A stretch of DNA of 64,000 nucleotides from CABQCM01 sp965145485 (GTDB taxonomy: Bacteria > Bacillota > Clostridia > Oscillospirales > Acutalibacteraceae): assembly GCA_965145485.1 (NCBI GenBank), contig CBCTCU010000005.1, forward strand, positions 1 through 64,000. The letters run 5' to 3'. Positions 42,664 through 51,848 of the stretch are shown here, one piece after another. Below the pieces are notes generated by a model. It was not told where the DNA came from, ran no database searches, and saw only the letters and a program-made list of their open reading frames with translations. Position 1 is the stretch's first letter; each line of letters opens with the position of its first letter. The position numbers and the translations under genes are program-made.

Positions 42664-45600
42664 TTACATATCCTCGACCGGGAAGTGGTCGGTCAGGTCG
42701 ACCGAGTATTGCAGGATCAGCAGCGCGTCGGAAGCGTTGACCGCATCGTTCCCATCGACGTCGGCGGCCAGCAATTCGGTTTCGCTCAGCTGGATGAGAT
42801 TGACCGAATGCTGCAGCGCCTTGAGCGCGTCGGCGGCGTCGATATTGCCATCCGCATTGATGTCGCCGTAGAGCGCCTGCGGCTCCTGCCCTTTGAACTC
42901 GTTGTACTTGCTGCGCGCCTCCATGAGTTTGGCGTCGTTGGTAATCATCGAGAGCGCGCCGTCGCCGTAATTGGAAACAAAGCTGTAGCGGAGGGCCTCG
43001 GCCTGCTCGATGCCGGCCAGCTTGTCGTTGTAATTATCGGCCGTCACCTCGCCGATGGCGTCAATGGCGTCGATGAGCTCCTGCGCGTCCTCGGCTTTCT
43101 GCTTTTCCTCGGCTTCCGCAGCAAAGCGGTCGTGGTTTTCCTTGGCGGTCTGGAAAGCCGCCAAATTGGTGATCAGCTCGTCGGCCGCTTCCTGGCCGTA
43201 GCTGCTGATAAAGGAATCGATCTGGTTCTGGGTTTTGGCAATCAGGTCGGTTTTGGAGGCGTAATTCTCCTGCGTCACCTCGCCGATGGCGTCAATCGCT
43301 TCCACGATGCTCAGAGCCTCACCGTCTCTGGCCGAGGTCAGGGAGAACAGCTGGGCGGAGCGCAGATAGACCTGGGACGACCCGTAGCTCTCCAGCTTGA
43401 GGGTAATATCCTGCCCGGCGTGGGCCTCGTCCACTGTAAAGAAAAAGCGGAATTTGTCATAACGGCCGCTGTTTTCCGTATTGACCGACTGCATCACGTC
43501 GATCCTGGAGTAGTCGTAATGATCCAGCTCGGTCACCGTACCGTCCGGGCCGGTGGCATAGGCCGACAGACGGACCTTGCGGTCCTCCCCGGCGTTGCCC
43601 GTGGTCTTGAGCTCGACGTCGTAGGCGTACACGCCGGCATCCAGCTTTTCGGTAATGCCGTCGGCAAGCACGGTGGGCGCAAATTCACCCGACGTGTCGG
43701 CCTGGCTGACCAAACCGGTTACCTGCCCCGTTGTATTCAAAATGTTTTCGCGAACGGAGTTGGTCCCCTTAACCGCGGTGGACAGCAGATCCCCCTCGCA
43801 GTCCCAGACCAGCGTGCCGTCGACGCACACGCCAAAATAATAGATTTCCACCGTATGCCGGCCCGCGTTGGTGTTGGCGCCGATGTTAAACTGCAGATTG
43901 TCGTAATCCTGGCCCATCACGCCCATGACCAGATTGAATTCCTTGTAGGTGTACCCAAAGTTGGGATCGGTCATCTCGGGCGCTTCGTCGAATTCCTCGC
44001 GGGTAATGTAATGGCTCAGCGCCCCTTGGGTCCCGTTGGTATCGATCAGCTCAAAGAACTGATTGTCCTGGTAGCTGCCGTCGGAATTGCCCATGCGGAC
44101 GATGACCGAGAGCTCGCCGCCCTCCATAAAGACCGGCGAACCGTCCGAATAGGTCGAGGGCGGGGTCAGGTACATCAGCCAGTACCAGTCGCCGCGGCTG
44201 TCGCTCTGCGGCTCGTACACCCCGATGACCTCGGTGGTGTAGCTCTCCACGCCCGGGTTGGCCTGCGCGATCTCGGCCCCCGACCAGAAGGTGCTCTCCT
44301 TGGCGGTGAAGCGGTCGGACATATATGTGATCAGGTAATCCAGGCGCTCACGCGCCGCAGTCAAATCGGCAAGGTTGGAAACCAAAGAAGCGGCTTCCTC
44401 CCCATACTGATCGGTGAGCCGGCTGACGGCCGCCTCGGCTTCCTCCACCGACCGCTGGCCGGCGCGGTAATTGTACTTGCCAAAATCGACGATCTCCTCA
44501 ATGGCTGCCTCGGCCGACTGAGCCATGAGCCGTTTGAGGGTTTCCTCGTCGGCATTCTCCATAAAATTGTCGTAATCCTCGCGGGCCTTGACCAGATCGG
44601 CCGAATTGGTAATATTTTTCTCGGCGGCCTGCTGCCCGTATTTTTCCACATATGCGGCATAGGCCGCCTCCATCGCCTCGATTGCATCCAGCTTTTCAAA
44701 GAAGTTTTCGCTTGTCAAAGTGCCAATGGCTTTGATGCCACTGATAATCTGTGAAGCTTCCATCAGCTGAGGGCTGGTATACTGCCGGATGGCCACATCC
44801 CGCAGGTATACGTCGGTTGCGTCAAAGGCTTCGACTTTAATGGTAACCGCCTGTCCGTCGGCGGCGTCGGGCACAGAGAATTCCAACCGCAGGGTATCGT
44901 ACCGGCCGGTGGATTCACCAAGCAGACGGGCCAATACCTCCGATTTGTTATAAGTATAGGAAGCCAGCGTGCCCTCTGATCCGGCAACGCTCACCCGCAG
45001 CTTGTCATCCGCGCCGTAATTGCCATCGGTTTTGACATTGACGTCGAGCAGATAACTGCCCGCCGCAAGAGCGTCCGACTCCAGTTCCACCAGCGTCTGC
45101 GTGGCGCCAGCGGGAGTTTCGCTGTGCAACGCCGCAATACCAGTTGCCCCCCCGGTCGTATTGGCGATATTTTCACGGACAATTTCGCCCTTTTCGGTGC
45201 CGGCTAAGTATTCGCCCTCGCAATCCCATACCAGCTCGTCGTCGACATAGACGCTCAGGCCGTACAATTCGACGGTATGGCGCCCGGCGAGATTGGGGGT
45301 GCCGATGTGAATGTTCATCTCGTCAATATCCTGTTTCAGCTCGCCCATCTCCAGGGTTACCTCACGGTAGGTGTAGCCAAAGACCGGGTCGGTCTTGATG
45401 GGGGATGCCTGGAATATTTCCTGGGTAACCTCCATGCTCGGGCCGCCGCAATTGGTCGCGTCGATAAAATCGAACATGCCGCTAAGGTAGGTCCCGTCGG
45501 TGCTGTAGCGGGCCACCACCTTCATCTGCGCCCCGGCGGTGAAGATCTTGGAGCCGTCCGGCCGGACGGAGGTGGGCTTGACATCCATCACCCAATACCA

Positions 45601-45825
45601 GTCGCCCCTTGAGGTCGACGCGGGCTCACGAACGCCGACAATATCGGTGGTGTAGCTGTCGCCCGCCTGCTTTTGGGCAACCAGATCGTCCCCCGGCCAG
45701 CGCTGCACTTCCACCTCTACCAGCTCTTCCTCGGCCGACGGCGTGACAGCGGCGGGAACCCCTCCCGCCAGCAAAACCGCCGCAAGCAGCGAAGAGAGCA
45801 ATCTGCGTGTACGATGCTGTTTCAT
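42664..45825 (-). CDS. Large secreted dockerin protein built from two tandem homologous halves
   Basis: A 1053-residue secreted protein. Signal peptide about 1-31. Two related halves follow (about 45-500 and 510-965). Each has a beta-sandwich domain with SRGDWYWxMxxxPxS and FGYTYxExxLxMGxxxQDxD, then GRHTVExYxxxVxVDxxLVWDCEG, a second beta domain with SGRYDxxRxxFxV, and FIVAR-like helical repeats (IDAIGEVTADNYNDK, YGQEAADELITN). The C-terminal dockerin carries DINADGNIDAAD and DVDGNDAVNASD and ends DHFPVEDM. No catalytic domain is recognised; a substrate-binding or structural surface role is likely. It is the first gene of the two-gene operon; the AraC regulator is divergent upstream. Confidence 0.85.
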   Translation of the reverse strand: MKQHRTRRLLSSLLAAVLLAGGVPAAVTPSAEEELVEVEVQRWPGDDLVAQKQAGDSYTTDIVGVREPASTSRGDWYWVMDVKPTSVRPDGSKIFTAGAQMKVVARYSTDGTYLSGMFDFIDATNCGGPSMEVTQEIFQASPIKTDPVFGYTYREVTLEMGELKQDIDEMNIHIGTPNLAGRHTVELYGLSVYVDDELVWDCEGEYLAGTEKGEIVRENIANTTGGATGIAALHSETPAGATQTLVELESDALAAGSYLLDVNVKTDGNYGADDKLRVSVAGSEGTLASYTYNKSEVLARLLGESTGRYDTLRLEFSVPDAADGQAVTIKVEAFDATDVYLRDVAIRQYTSPQLMEASQIISGIKAIGTLTSENFFEKLDAIEAMEAAYAAYVEKYGQQAAEKNITNSADLVKAREDYDNFMENADEETLKRLMAQSAEAAIEEIVDFGKYNYRAGQRSVEEAEAAVSRLTDQYGEEAASLVSNLADLTAARERLDYLITYMSDRFTAKESTFWSGAEIAQANPGVESYTTEVIGVYEPQSDSRGDWYWLMYLTPPSTYSDGSPVFMEGGELSVIVRMGNSDGSYQDNQFFELIDTNGTQGALSHYITREEFDEAPEMTDPNFGYTYKEFNLVMGVMGQDYDNLQFNIGANTNAGRHTVEIYYFGVCVDGTLVWDCEGDLLSTAVKGTNSVRENILNTTGQVTGLVSQADTSGEFAPTVLADGITEKLDAGVYAYDVELKTTGNAGEDRKVRLSAYATGPDGTVTELDHYDYSRIDVMQSVNTENSGRYDKFRFFFTVDEAHAGQDITLKLESYGSSQVYLRSAQLFSLTSARDGEALSIVEAIDAIGEVTQENYASKTDLIAKTQNQIDSFISSYGQEAADELITNLAAFQTAKENHDRFAAEAEEKQKAEDAQELIDAIDAIGEVTADNYNDKLAGIEQAEALRYSFVSNYGDGALSMITNDAKLMEARSKYNEFKGQEPQALYGDINADGNIDAADALKALQHSVNLIQLSETELLAADVDGNDAVNASDALLILQYSVDLTDHFPVEDM

Positions 45826-46320
45826 ACCTGTTTTCTACCTCCTGGATACACACACTTTGATTGACAAACCCGACCGAATATGCTACATTGAAGCCGCCGC
45901 ATCCGGCCCCGCGCGTCGCGCCGCCATATGCCTGCGGCGTCTTGCGTAGCCTGCGCCCATGCACGCTCATGCGACACGATCCGTTATGCGCGTACGGCGC
46001 TGCCTTTCTGGGGCGGCACAGATCCGGCCTATGCGATGATACCATGAGCGCGCCGTGTGAATATATCCTTCTACCTGGCTGCAAGCGTGCGCCTACTGAA
46101 ATGCAAGCGCGGCTGCCTTTACAGGACCATATCCCGTCAGTACAAAGCGATCTCACGGCCATCGCACATGACCTCAGGGCCATGCCGAGCGGCAAAGCAT
46201 CATAGCCATCCACCGTGATTATACCATATAATGCGCAAGAATTATATGGATAAATTTTATATTTATATGTTCTTTTTAAAGATTAACAGGTAATTATCAA
46301 AGTTTTGAAAGGATGATACG
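45826..46320. other. Divergent intergenic region: dockerin operon and AraC gene
   Basis: 500 bp. It carries a plus-strand consensus-like promoter TTGACA-17-TACATT (45861-45889) with no gene directly after it, and a copy of an interspersed repeat at 46165-46228. Any AraC binding sites would lie here but cannot be recognised. Confidence 0.5.
46165..46228 (-). repeat. Interspersed intergenic repeat, copy A
   Basis: About 62 bp closely matching 60885-60946: both run CACATG(A/G)CCTCAGG...CAAAGCATCATAGCC and end in an AT-rich ATTATA box, which reads as TATAAT on the minus strand. Confidence 0.65.
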
Positions 46321-47073
46321 ATGAAGCAAAACCTCGTTGACCCCTATATCTACCGTATCACATGGGATCACCGCGACCCAGGCTGGGCCAAGCCGGAGGA
46401 GCACATCCCCCACTTTGACCTGACCTTTGTCATCGACGGCCAGGCCGATTACTGGTGCGATGGGGAACACTTCACGGTGGGGGAGGGGGAGTGTGCTTTT
46501 CTTCCCCGCAACAGCCTGCGCAAAATCGAATCCCCCGGCGGCTGCGAGATGATTGTGATCTATTTTTTCCTCACCGGCGAGGTCCCCTTTCATTTTCACC
46601 GCCACATTCGGGTGCGCAATATGAACTTGATGCTGTATTATCTTCACAGCTTCAACAACGCCTGGTGGCTGCGGCCCGAGCACTATTTGACCGAATGCCA
46701 GGAATTTTTTTATCTGATTCTGGACGAGCTGACCTGTTCGTGCATCCAAATGCCGCCCAACCCGATGGTGGAGTCGGCAAAAGACTACATCATCCACCAC
46801 TGCGACGAATCTCTCAGCGCCCAGCGACTGGCCGAGCAACTTCGGCTGCACCCCAACTATTTCGGCCAGCTGTTTCAAAAGCATGAGGGCTGCACCGTGC
46901 GGGAATATATTACCGCATTCCGCATCCGCAAAGCGATGACCCTGCTCAAGCGGCAGGAGCTGTCGGTGCAGGAGGTGGCGGCCATGACCGGCTTCACCGA
47001 CAGCCTGTATTTTACCAAGGTGTTTAAAAAGACCATAGGCCAGCCGCCCTCGCGCTATCGCAAAAACTTTTAG
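46321..47073 (+). CDS. AraC family transcriptional regulator
   Basis: A 250-residue regulator. The N-terminal cupin (about 1-110) has HFDLTFVIDGQADYWCDGE and VGEGECAFLPRNS, a sugar-sensing type. The C-terminal double helix-turn-helix (about 150-248) has LSAQRLAEQLRLHPNYFGQL and VQEVAAMTGFTDSLYFTKVF, ending KKTIGQPPSRYRKN, the AraC signature. The ATG follows AAAGGATG. It lies divergent to the two-gene dockerin operon and 200 bp upstream of another dockerin gene, so it is the likely local activator for polysaccharide-related genes (inferred). Confidence 0.93.
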   Translation: MKQNLVDPYIYRITWDHRDPGWAKPEEHIPHFDLTFVIDGQADYWCDGEHFTVGEGECAFLPRNSLRKIESPGGCEMIVIYFFLTGEVPFHFHRHIRVRNMNLMLYYLHSFNNAWWLRPEHYLTECQEFFYLILDELTCSCIQMPPNPMVESAKDYIIHHCDESLSAQRLAEQLRLHPNYFGQLFQKHEGCTVREYITAFRIRKAMTLLKRQELSVQEVAAMTGFTDSLYFTKVFKKTIGQPPSRYRKNF

Positions 47074-47275
47074 TTTCACGCTCCAAAAAGCCCTTGCCCA
47101 CTGGTTCTCAGATGATTTGTTAATTTCTATAAAATATTACCGTTTTTTTGTGGAATATCATTCTTTACACGCTGCGATATAGGAAGTAAAATACAGATAA
47201 GTCCAAATGATTTTCTCTCGTTCTCCGCCAAAGCATGGATTTTAGTCTCATCCACACAAGCAAGGGGGTAGCGTT

Positions 47276-48154
47276 ATGAAGTTAACAAGATGGCCCTGGA
47301 TCCTCCTGATCCTGGGGTTGATGGTATCGCCGGCCGTCGCAGACGAGTCGCCGGTAACCTTCCACCCATACGCTGGCGACGTTTCCAAGGACGCATATCT
47401 GGATGCGCGGGATGCGCTTTCTGTGCTTCAGTACTCGGTCGGGCTCATTGCGTTTGACCCAGATCAGGAACGGGCGGGCGATACGAATGGGGACGGCTCG
47501 ATCGACGCCGGCGACGCGCTCATCGTGCTTCAGACGTCGGTTGGGGTACAGGATCCACTCGATTGGACCATGGAGGATGCGGCCGCACCCACCGGCCCGG
47601 CAGCGTTGGGCATACGGCAGGGCTTATCGCCCTGTTTCCCCGTCGAGCCCGATCCCGATCCGGAGGAAAAGCAAGAATTCGCGTCGCTCGACGCCCTACA
47701 GCAGTATATCTCCTCGGGTCAGATTAACATCCCCCAGGATCAGCTCTGGCTTCCCGATGACAAATTTTATATTGTCGTCTCCGATTTTTGGGCTTTGGAT
47801 AACAACTATGGCTATACGGTAGAGAACCGGGAAGCGGAATATTGCCTGTCTTTTACCTTCCTGCCCAATGCAGGCTCGGTACAGCAGGCCCTGCGCACGA
47901 TACTACCGCCGGCCGATACCGCCGGCGCTCATCTTCCCCTGCTCTGGGCACAATGGGAGGATGGCGCCGCCCTGGTATCCCAAACCAGCGCTCCGGTCTT
48001 TGCCTTCATGGTTGGTGATACTGCCGCCGTCGTCCAGACAAAGGCGGAGGTCGATCTGCACTTGTTGCTTAAATCGTATAACGTCTCAAAATATGCGGAA
48101 CGGGCCCTGTTCGGCTGGAGGAAGGATTTTTCCCTGATAACGCCGCAAGGATGA
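47276..48154 (+). CDS. Secreted protein with N-terminal dockerin (292 aa)
   Basis: The signal peptide is about 1-22 (WPWILLILGLMVSPAVA). A dockerin follows immediately (about 33-95): the first loop DVSKDAYLDARDALSVLQYS is weak (Lys and Tyr replace usual loop residues) and the second, DTNGDGSIDAGDALIVLQTS, is canonical. The C-terminal 170 residues are an unrecognised domain (LDALQQYISSGQINIPQDQL, FYIVVSDFWALDNNYGYTV), possibly alpha/beta. No catalytic motif is seen. The ATG follows AAGGGGG. It probably attaches a small accessory domain to a cohesin. It lies downstream of the araC gene on the same strand. Confidence 0.8.
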   Translation: MKLTRWPWILLILGLMVSPAVADESPVTFHPYAGDVSKDAYLDARDALSVLQYSVGLIAFDPDQERAGDTNGDGSIDAGDALIVLQTSVGVQDPLDWTMEDAAAPTGPAALGIRQGLSPCFPVEPDPDPEEKQEFASLDALQQYISSGQINIPQDQLWLPDDKFYIVVSDFWALDNNYGYTVENREAEYCLSFTFLPNAGSVQQALRTILPPADTAGAHLPLLWAQWEDGAALVSQTSAPVFAFMVGDTAAVVQTKAEVDLHLLLKSYNVSKYAERALFGWRKDFSLITPQG

Positions 48155-48420
48155 AGAGGCAGCGGCCCCGCCCGGGGATGGGCTACATCTCTCAAAACCC
48201 ATGACAGCGGGCGGCCCAACATGGTACGTTGATACCCGCGGGCGATAAGGGAAGAGGGACTGCGTCGCACCGGAGGCGTGTCCGATTCCCACAAGGCCCC
48301 TTATGGAGATAGGCCGTCTTTGCATTCACCCGAGGCTTTTGCAGCAGAGGTTTTTTCCCATCGCAGTCCGTGCGCCTTGTGTTATTCGAGCCAACAGCCG
48401 CATTTCCCATGCACGCAAAC
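48155..48420. other. Gap between convergent genes
   Basis: About 270 bp, no gene recognised, ending in the terminator of the XRE gene. Confidence 0.45.
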
Positions 48421-48452
48421 AATCCCCTGACGCCAAAAAGCGTCAGGGGATT
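48421..48452 (-). terminator. Terminator after the XRE gene
   Basis: AATCCCCTGACGC (48421-48433) pairs with 48440-48452 around a short A-rich loop. It lies 29 bp after the stop of the minus-strand XRE gene. Confidence 0.75.
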
Positions 48453-48480
48453 TGCGATCCATACTACCGAACTGTTTTTG

Positions 48481-48687
48481 TCAATAACGCAGCAGATCGG
48501 TCAACGTGATGTGCATCTGGGCGCTGATATTCTCCAGCACCCGCAGGCTCGGGTTGGCCTTGCCGTTTTCCAGCCGGGACAAATAACGGGAACTGATGCC
48601 GCAACCGCGGGCAAAGCTCTTTTGTGAGATATCCTCTTTCGCGCGGTAGTCCGCGACCCTGCGTCCAATCATAGCGCTGATTTCCAT
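48481..48687 (-). CDS. XRE family helix-turn-helix regulator (68 aa)
   Basis: A single Cro/C1-type domain: IGRRVADYRAKEDISQKSFA, then GISSRYLSRLENGKANPSL and VLENISAQMHITLTDLLRY. The SRLENGKxxPSL motif is diagnostic. It has no effector domain. The ATG at 48687 follows GAGGGGTG; a GTG three codons earlier is possible. A weak promoter (TGGACT-16-TACAAT) lies directly upstream. Its target is unknown; possibly autoregulation or the adjacent lipoprotein. Confidence 0.9.
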   Translation of the reverse strand: MEISAMIGRRVADYRAKEDISQKSFARGCGISSRYLSRLENGKANPSLRVLENISAQMHITLTDLLRY

Positions 48688-48806
48688 ATGACTCACCCCT
48701 CGCTTTTATTGTACATAAGCCAGAAGTAAAGTCCATGAGATATTGTTCGCATTCAGGAAAAATATTGAAATTATTCTTCCCTGATGCATATTCGGCTGTC
48801 CCCCGC

Positions 48807-49682
48807 TTATTGATTCCCCACATACCGTATCTGAATGTGGCCGGCCGCGATCTCCTGATACTCCTGCGGGGCCTGCTGTGCATAGGCGGGATCGTTGGTG
48901 TACAGCACGTAATCGTCGGCGTATCCCGACAGGCCGATGTAGATCATTCCGCTGTCCACGCGGAGAATGTCAGCCCCCAGGCCGGCCTCCATGACCGCAA
49001 AGCGGTACATCACCCCTGCCGGCGTGCTGACCTCATACTGATTGACCAGCGTCCCCTCGCTCATAACGTCGGATAAAAACAGGCTGGCGTCGCCGTCGAG
49101 CAAATCGGCGTACGAGCCCGACTCGGTCGGGCTGTCAAAAATTTCGCTATCCCAGTTTTCATCGGTATATTCGGGGGTCCCAATGACATAGTCGCCGTCC
49201 ATGGTGACCCCTTTTCCAAAGCCGAGGGCGTCGTGGTTGGAAACGCTGACCGTCAGAACCCCATCCTTGACCTCAAAGGTCAGGGTAGCCCCGTCCCCCG
49301 TATTATAGGTGCAGGTGGCCTCGTCGGCCGACAGCAAATGCGCAACCCCCTCGGTCGTGCCGACATTCGCCCCGCTGCGCGCATTGACCGAGAAGAAAAA
49401 GGAGGTCTTGGTCTCCTCGTTGATGGTAATGGTCGCCGCCTGCGACTGAGGGACGCCGGTGCGCTGCCACACGCCGGTAAAATTTCCCTCCCCAAGCTGG
49501 GACTGTACCGGCCGGGAGGAGGACGCCGCGCTACCGGCCGACGATATCTCGCCCTCACCGGCGTTCTGAGATGCCTGGCAACCGCCCAGCAGCAAAGCGA
49601 GCAACAGGGCAACCGCCAAAGCCAGCAGCCGCGTACAGCGCCTGGTTCGTACCCTGCGCCGGGATGTTATCGGATGCTTCAT
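48807..49682 (-). CDS. Putative lipoprotein (291 aa)
   Basis: An Arg-rich N-terminus, a long hydrophobic stretch (LLALAVALLLALLLGGC) and lipobox LGGC give Cys35 as the lipidation site. A Ser/Ala/Glu-rich linker (about 36-65) and two beta-rich parts follow (FTGVWQRTGVPQSQAATITI; VNQYEVSTPAGVMYRFAVME). The first resembles small beta-barrel or lipocalin-like domains of clostridial lipoproteins (FxGxWxxxG), without family certainty. The ATG follows AAGGAATG. It stands 136 bp after the tyrA stop on the same strand; it may be read through from the aro operon. The function is unknown. Confidence 0.75.
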   Translation of the reverse strand: MKHPITSRRRVRTRRCTRLLALAVALLLALLLGGCQASQNAGEGEISSAGSAASSSRPVQSQLGEGNFTGVWQRTGVPQSQAATITINEETKTSFFFSVNARSGANVGTTEGVAHLLSADEATCTYNTGDGATLTFEVKDGVLTVSVSNHDALGFGKGVTMDGDYVIGTPEYTDENWDSEIFDSPTESGSYADLLDGDASLFLSDVMSEGTLVNQYEVSTPAGVMYRFAVMEAGLGADILRVDSGMIYIGLSGYADDYVLYTNDPAYAQQAPQEYQEIAAGHIQIRYVGNQ

Positions 49683-49817
49683 ACAACCACATTCCTTACT
49701 CTAAATTCAGCCGCGCCCACCGGTGCTCGGCACCTCGGAGGCTGCGGTCAAAGGTTTCTTCCTGTGGATGCAGCGCCGTATCCCTTGCCGGACTACCAAA
49801 GGCGCCGCAAGAGGCGG

Positions 49818-50696
49818 TCACTGCCCGCGCCGGCCGGCCAAACGCTTTGGCGAGTCGGTGACATTCAGGCGCTGCCGCCGCTCGCTCGAGGTCACAAACC
49901 TCTCGCGCAGCACGCCCGCGTCACCCGAGCGCAGCGCCTCTTTTATTATATCCAATTGTATCTCAAAATGCTCGATGCAGTCAAGCAGATTGTTCCGGTT
50001 GATCAAAAACAGCTCGCTCCACAGCGTCTCGTTGATATTGGCGATGCGGGTCAGGTCCCGATAGCTGTCGCCAATAAAGCAGCCGGTGTCCCTTCCCTCG
50101 AGGTCGCTGTTGATCAGGGCGACCGCCAGGGCGTGGGGAAGCTGGGAGGTAAAGGCGATCAGGCGGTCATGCTCGACGGGCGAGACACGCACCACCCGGC
50201 CAAAGCCCATGGCCAGCACCAGCTTCTCGACCATATCCAGGTTTTCCGGCCGGTTTTGCTCGAGCGGGGTGAGGATATAGTTGGCCCCCTCGAACACCTC
50301 GGCGCTGGCGAAATCAAAGCCACGCTTCTCCCGACCGGCCATGGGATGCCCGAGGACGAAATCGGCCTGGGGCGGAAAGAGGTCGCCGCAGGTTTGCAGT
50401 ATCTGCTCCTTCACCCCGGTGGTATCCGTGATGACCGACCCCGGGCGCACACAGCCGCCATACTGCTCCAAAAAAGGGCGCATTGCGTCAGGATACAGGC
50501 AAACGACCGTCAAATCAGCCTGCGGGAGGTAATCCCCCGCGTTGCATGAGCCGGCCGCAATCGCGCCCGACTCGACCGCCTTTTTTACCGTCCCGGCATC
50601 GCGGTCGACCCCGTAGACCGTGTGACCACCCAGTTTTTTCAGGCTCAGGGCAAAGGAGCCGCCGATCACTCCCAACCCGACAATGACAATGTTCAA
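49818..50696 (-). CDS. tyrA: Prephenate dehydrogenase
   Basis: A 292-residue NAD-dependent enzyme making 4-hydroxyphenylpyruvate for tyrosine. The Rossmann start is NIVIVGLGVIGGSFALSL. Conserved pieces are VITDTTGVKEQILQTC, the FVLGHPMAGREKRGFDFA catalytic-His region, YILTPLEQN and SQLPHALAVAL. No ACT or chorismate mutase domain is attached, so feedback control is absent from this protein. The TTG at 50696 follows AGGGG by 7 bp. It is the last aromatic gene of the operon. Confidence 0.92.
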   Translation of the reverse strand: MNIVIVGLGVIGGSFALSLKKLGGHTVYGVDRDAGTVKKAVESGAIAAGSCNAGDYLPQADLTVVCLYPDAMRPFLEQYGGCVRPGSVITDTTGVKEQILQTCGDLFPPQADFVLGHPMAGREKRGFDFASAEVFEGANYILTPLEQNRPENLDMVEKLVLAMGFGRVVRVSPVEHDRLIAFTSQLPHALAVALINSDLEGRDTGCFIGDSYRDLTRIANINETLWSELFLINRNNLLDCIEHFEIQLDIIKEALRSGDAGVLRERFVTSSERRQRLNVTDSPKRLAGRRGQ

Positions 50697-50854
50697 GGCC
50701 AAGCCCCTTTCCCTCGTTTATGCTACCATGCTCTGCCCTTTCCCCGCGCGGCGGCACACTCTCACAGCCTTGCGCGCCCCGCCGACCACGGCGGGCGGCG
50801 GATGCCGCCCACAGGATACCGGCCGCATCGGCCAACCCGCGGAGAAGGGCCAGC

Positions 50855-51304
50855 TCAATTTTTTCCCTTGGAGGCGTATTGCTCGAGCGCGTCAAGCGCC
50901 ATGCCGTAGCCCGCCTCCCCATGGCCGGCAATCTGCGCGATGCAGGCCGGCGCGGTAACCGACACCCTGCGGAATTCCTCTCTCGCGTGGATATCGGACA
51001 GATGCACCTCCACCGCCGGGATGGGGGCGATGGCCTTGAGCGCATCGTAGATGGCATAGCTGTAATGGGTATAAGCGCCCGGATTGATCACCAGGCCGTC
51101 GTAACGCTCAAAGTAAGCGCGATGGATCGCATCGATGAGAGCGCCCTCGCTGTTGCTCTGGTAAAAGGCCAGCGTATGGCCGCGCCGCTCCCCCTCCTGC
51201 TTCAAATCACGGCAAAGATCGTCGAGCGACCGGCTGCCATAGACCCCTTTTTCCCGAATGCCCAGCATATTGAGGTTCGGGCCGTGGATTACCATAATCT
51301 TCAT
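50855..51304 (-). CDS. aroQ: 3-dehydroquinate dehydratase, type II
   Basis: A 149-residue type II enzyme (dodecameric family) converting dehydroquinate to dehydroshikimate. Motifs are IHGPNLNMLGIRE with the catalytic Tyr in KGVYGS, FYQSNSEGALIDAIH, LVINPGAYTHYSYAIYDAL and VEVHLSDIHAREEFRRVS. The ATG overlaps the aroK stop by 4 bp. Confidence 0.96.
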   Translation of the reverse strand: MKIMVIHGPNLNMLGIREKGVYGSRSLDDLCRDLKQEGERRGHTLAFYQSNSEGALIDAIHRAYFERYDGLVINPGAYTHYSYAIYDALKAIAPIPAVEVHLSDIHAREEFRRVSVTAPACIAQIAGHGEAGYGMALDALEQYASKGKN

Positions 51305-51831
51305 TCCCTGTGCTCCTCCCGGGCCGCCCTGCCTTCCCTGGCCCACCGGCAAATTCGCTGCGCCGCTTCCATGGGGGCAAGATTTCCCGCCAGCACCCAG
51401 TCGGCTGCGGCAAGATAGAGCGGACGGCGCTCCTGCTCCAGCACAAAGACCTGCCCGGCCCCCTGGCTCAGCAGCGGGCGCGAAGCGGTGTCGACGTCGC
51501 CGGCAATATCCCGCGCGCTGCGGTCGAGGAAAACGATCCGGCAGCTTTGGCGCAGCAGGTCAATGTTCCGTTGCCGCTTGACCACCCCGCCCCCGGCCGC
51601 AATGACGGTATGGCGGCGCTGCGCCAGCAGGCGGCATGCCTCGGTCTCGGCGTCGCGAAAGCGCTCCTCCCCCTCGGCAAACAGCTCTTTGACGGTACGC
51701 CCGGTCATCGACTCGACCGTCTCGTCCATATCGGCAAAGGTCCACCCAAGCCGCTCGGCGGTCAGAGCGCCCACCGTCGACTTACCGCACCCAGGCAGAC
51801 CGATGAGAAGAATATTGCTCTTGGAATTCAA
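51301..51831 (-). CDS. aroK: Shikimate kinase
   Basis: A 176-residue P-loop kinase phosphorylating shikimate at O3. Walker A is IGLPGCGKSTVG, the shikimate-binding Asp is in FADMDETVE, the RFRDAETE helix and GGGVV follow as in the family, and the lid has DRSARDI. The TTG at 51831 has GGGGGAG 7 bp upstream; an alternative TTG at 51852 would overlap the aroE stop. It is tightly packed between aroE and aroQ. Confidence 0.94.
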   Translation of the reverse strand: MNSKSNILLIGLPGCGKSTVGALTAERLGWTFADMDETVESMTGRTVKELFAEGEERFRDAETEACRLLAQRRHTVIAAGGGVVKRQRNIDLLRQSCRIVFLDRSARDIAGDVDTASRPLLSQGAGQVFVLEQERRPLYLAAADWVLAGNLAPMEAAQRICRWAREGRAAREEHRE

Positions 51832-51848
51832 GTCCAGGCTCCCCCTTC

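Noticed and set aside
45861..45889. Plus-strand TTGACA-17-TACATT promoter
   Set aside because: The match is good, but no gene follows within 430 bp other than araC, so it is only noted within the intergenic entry and not assigned.
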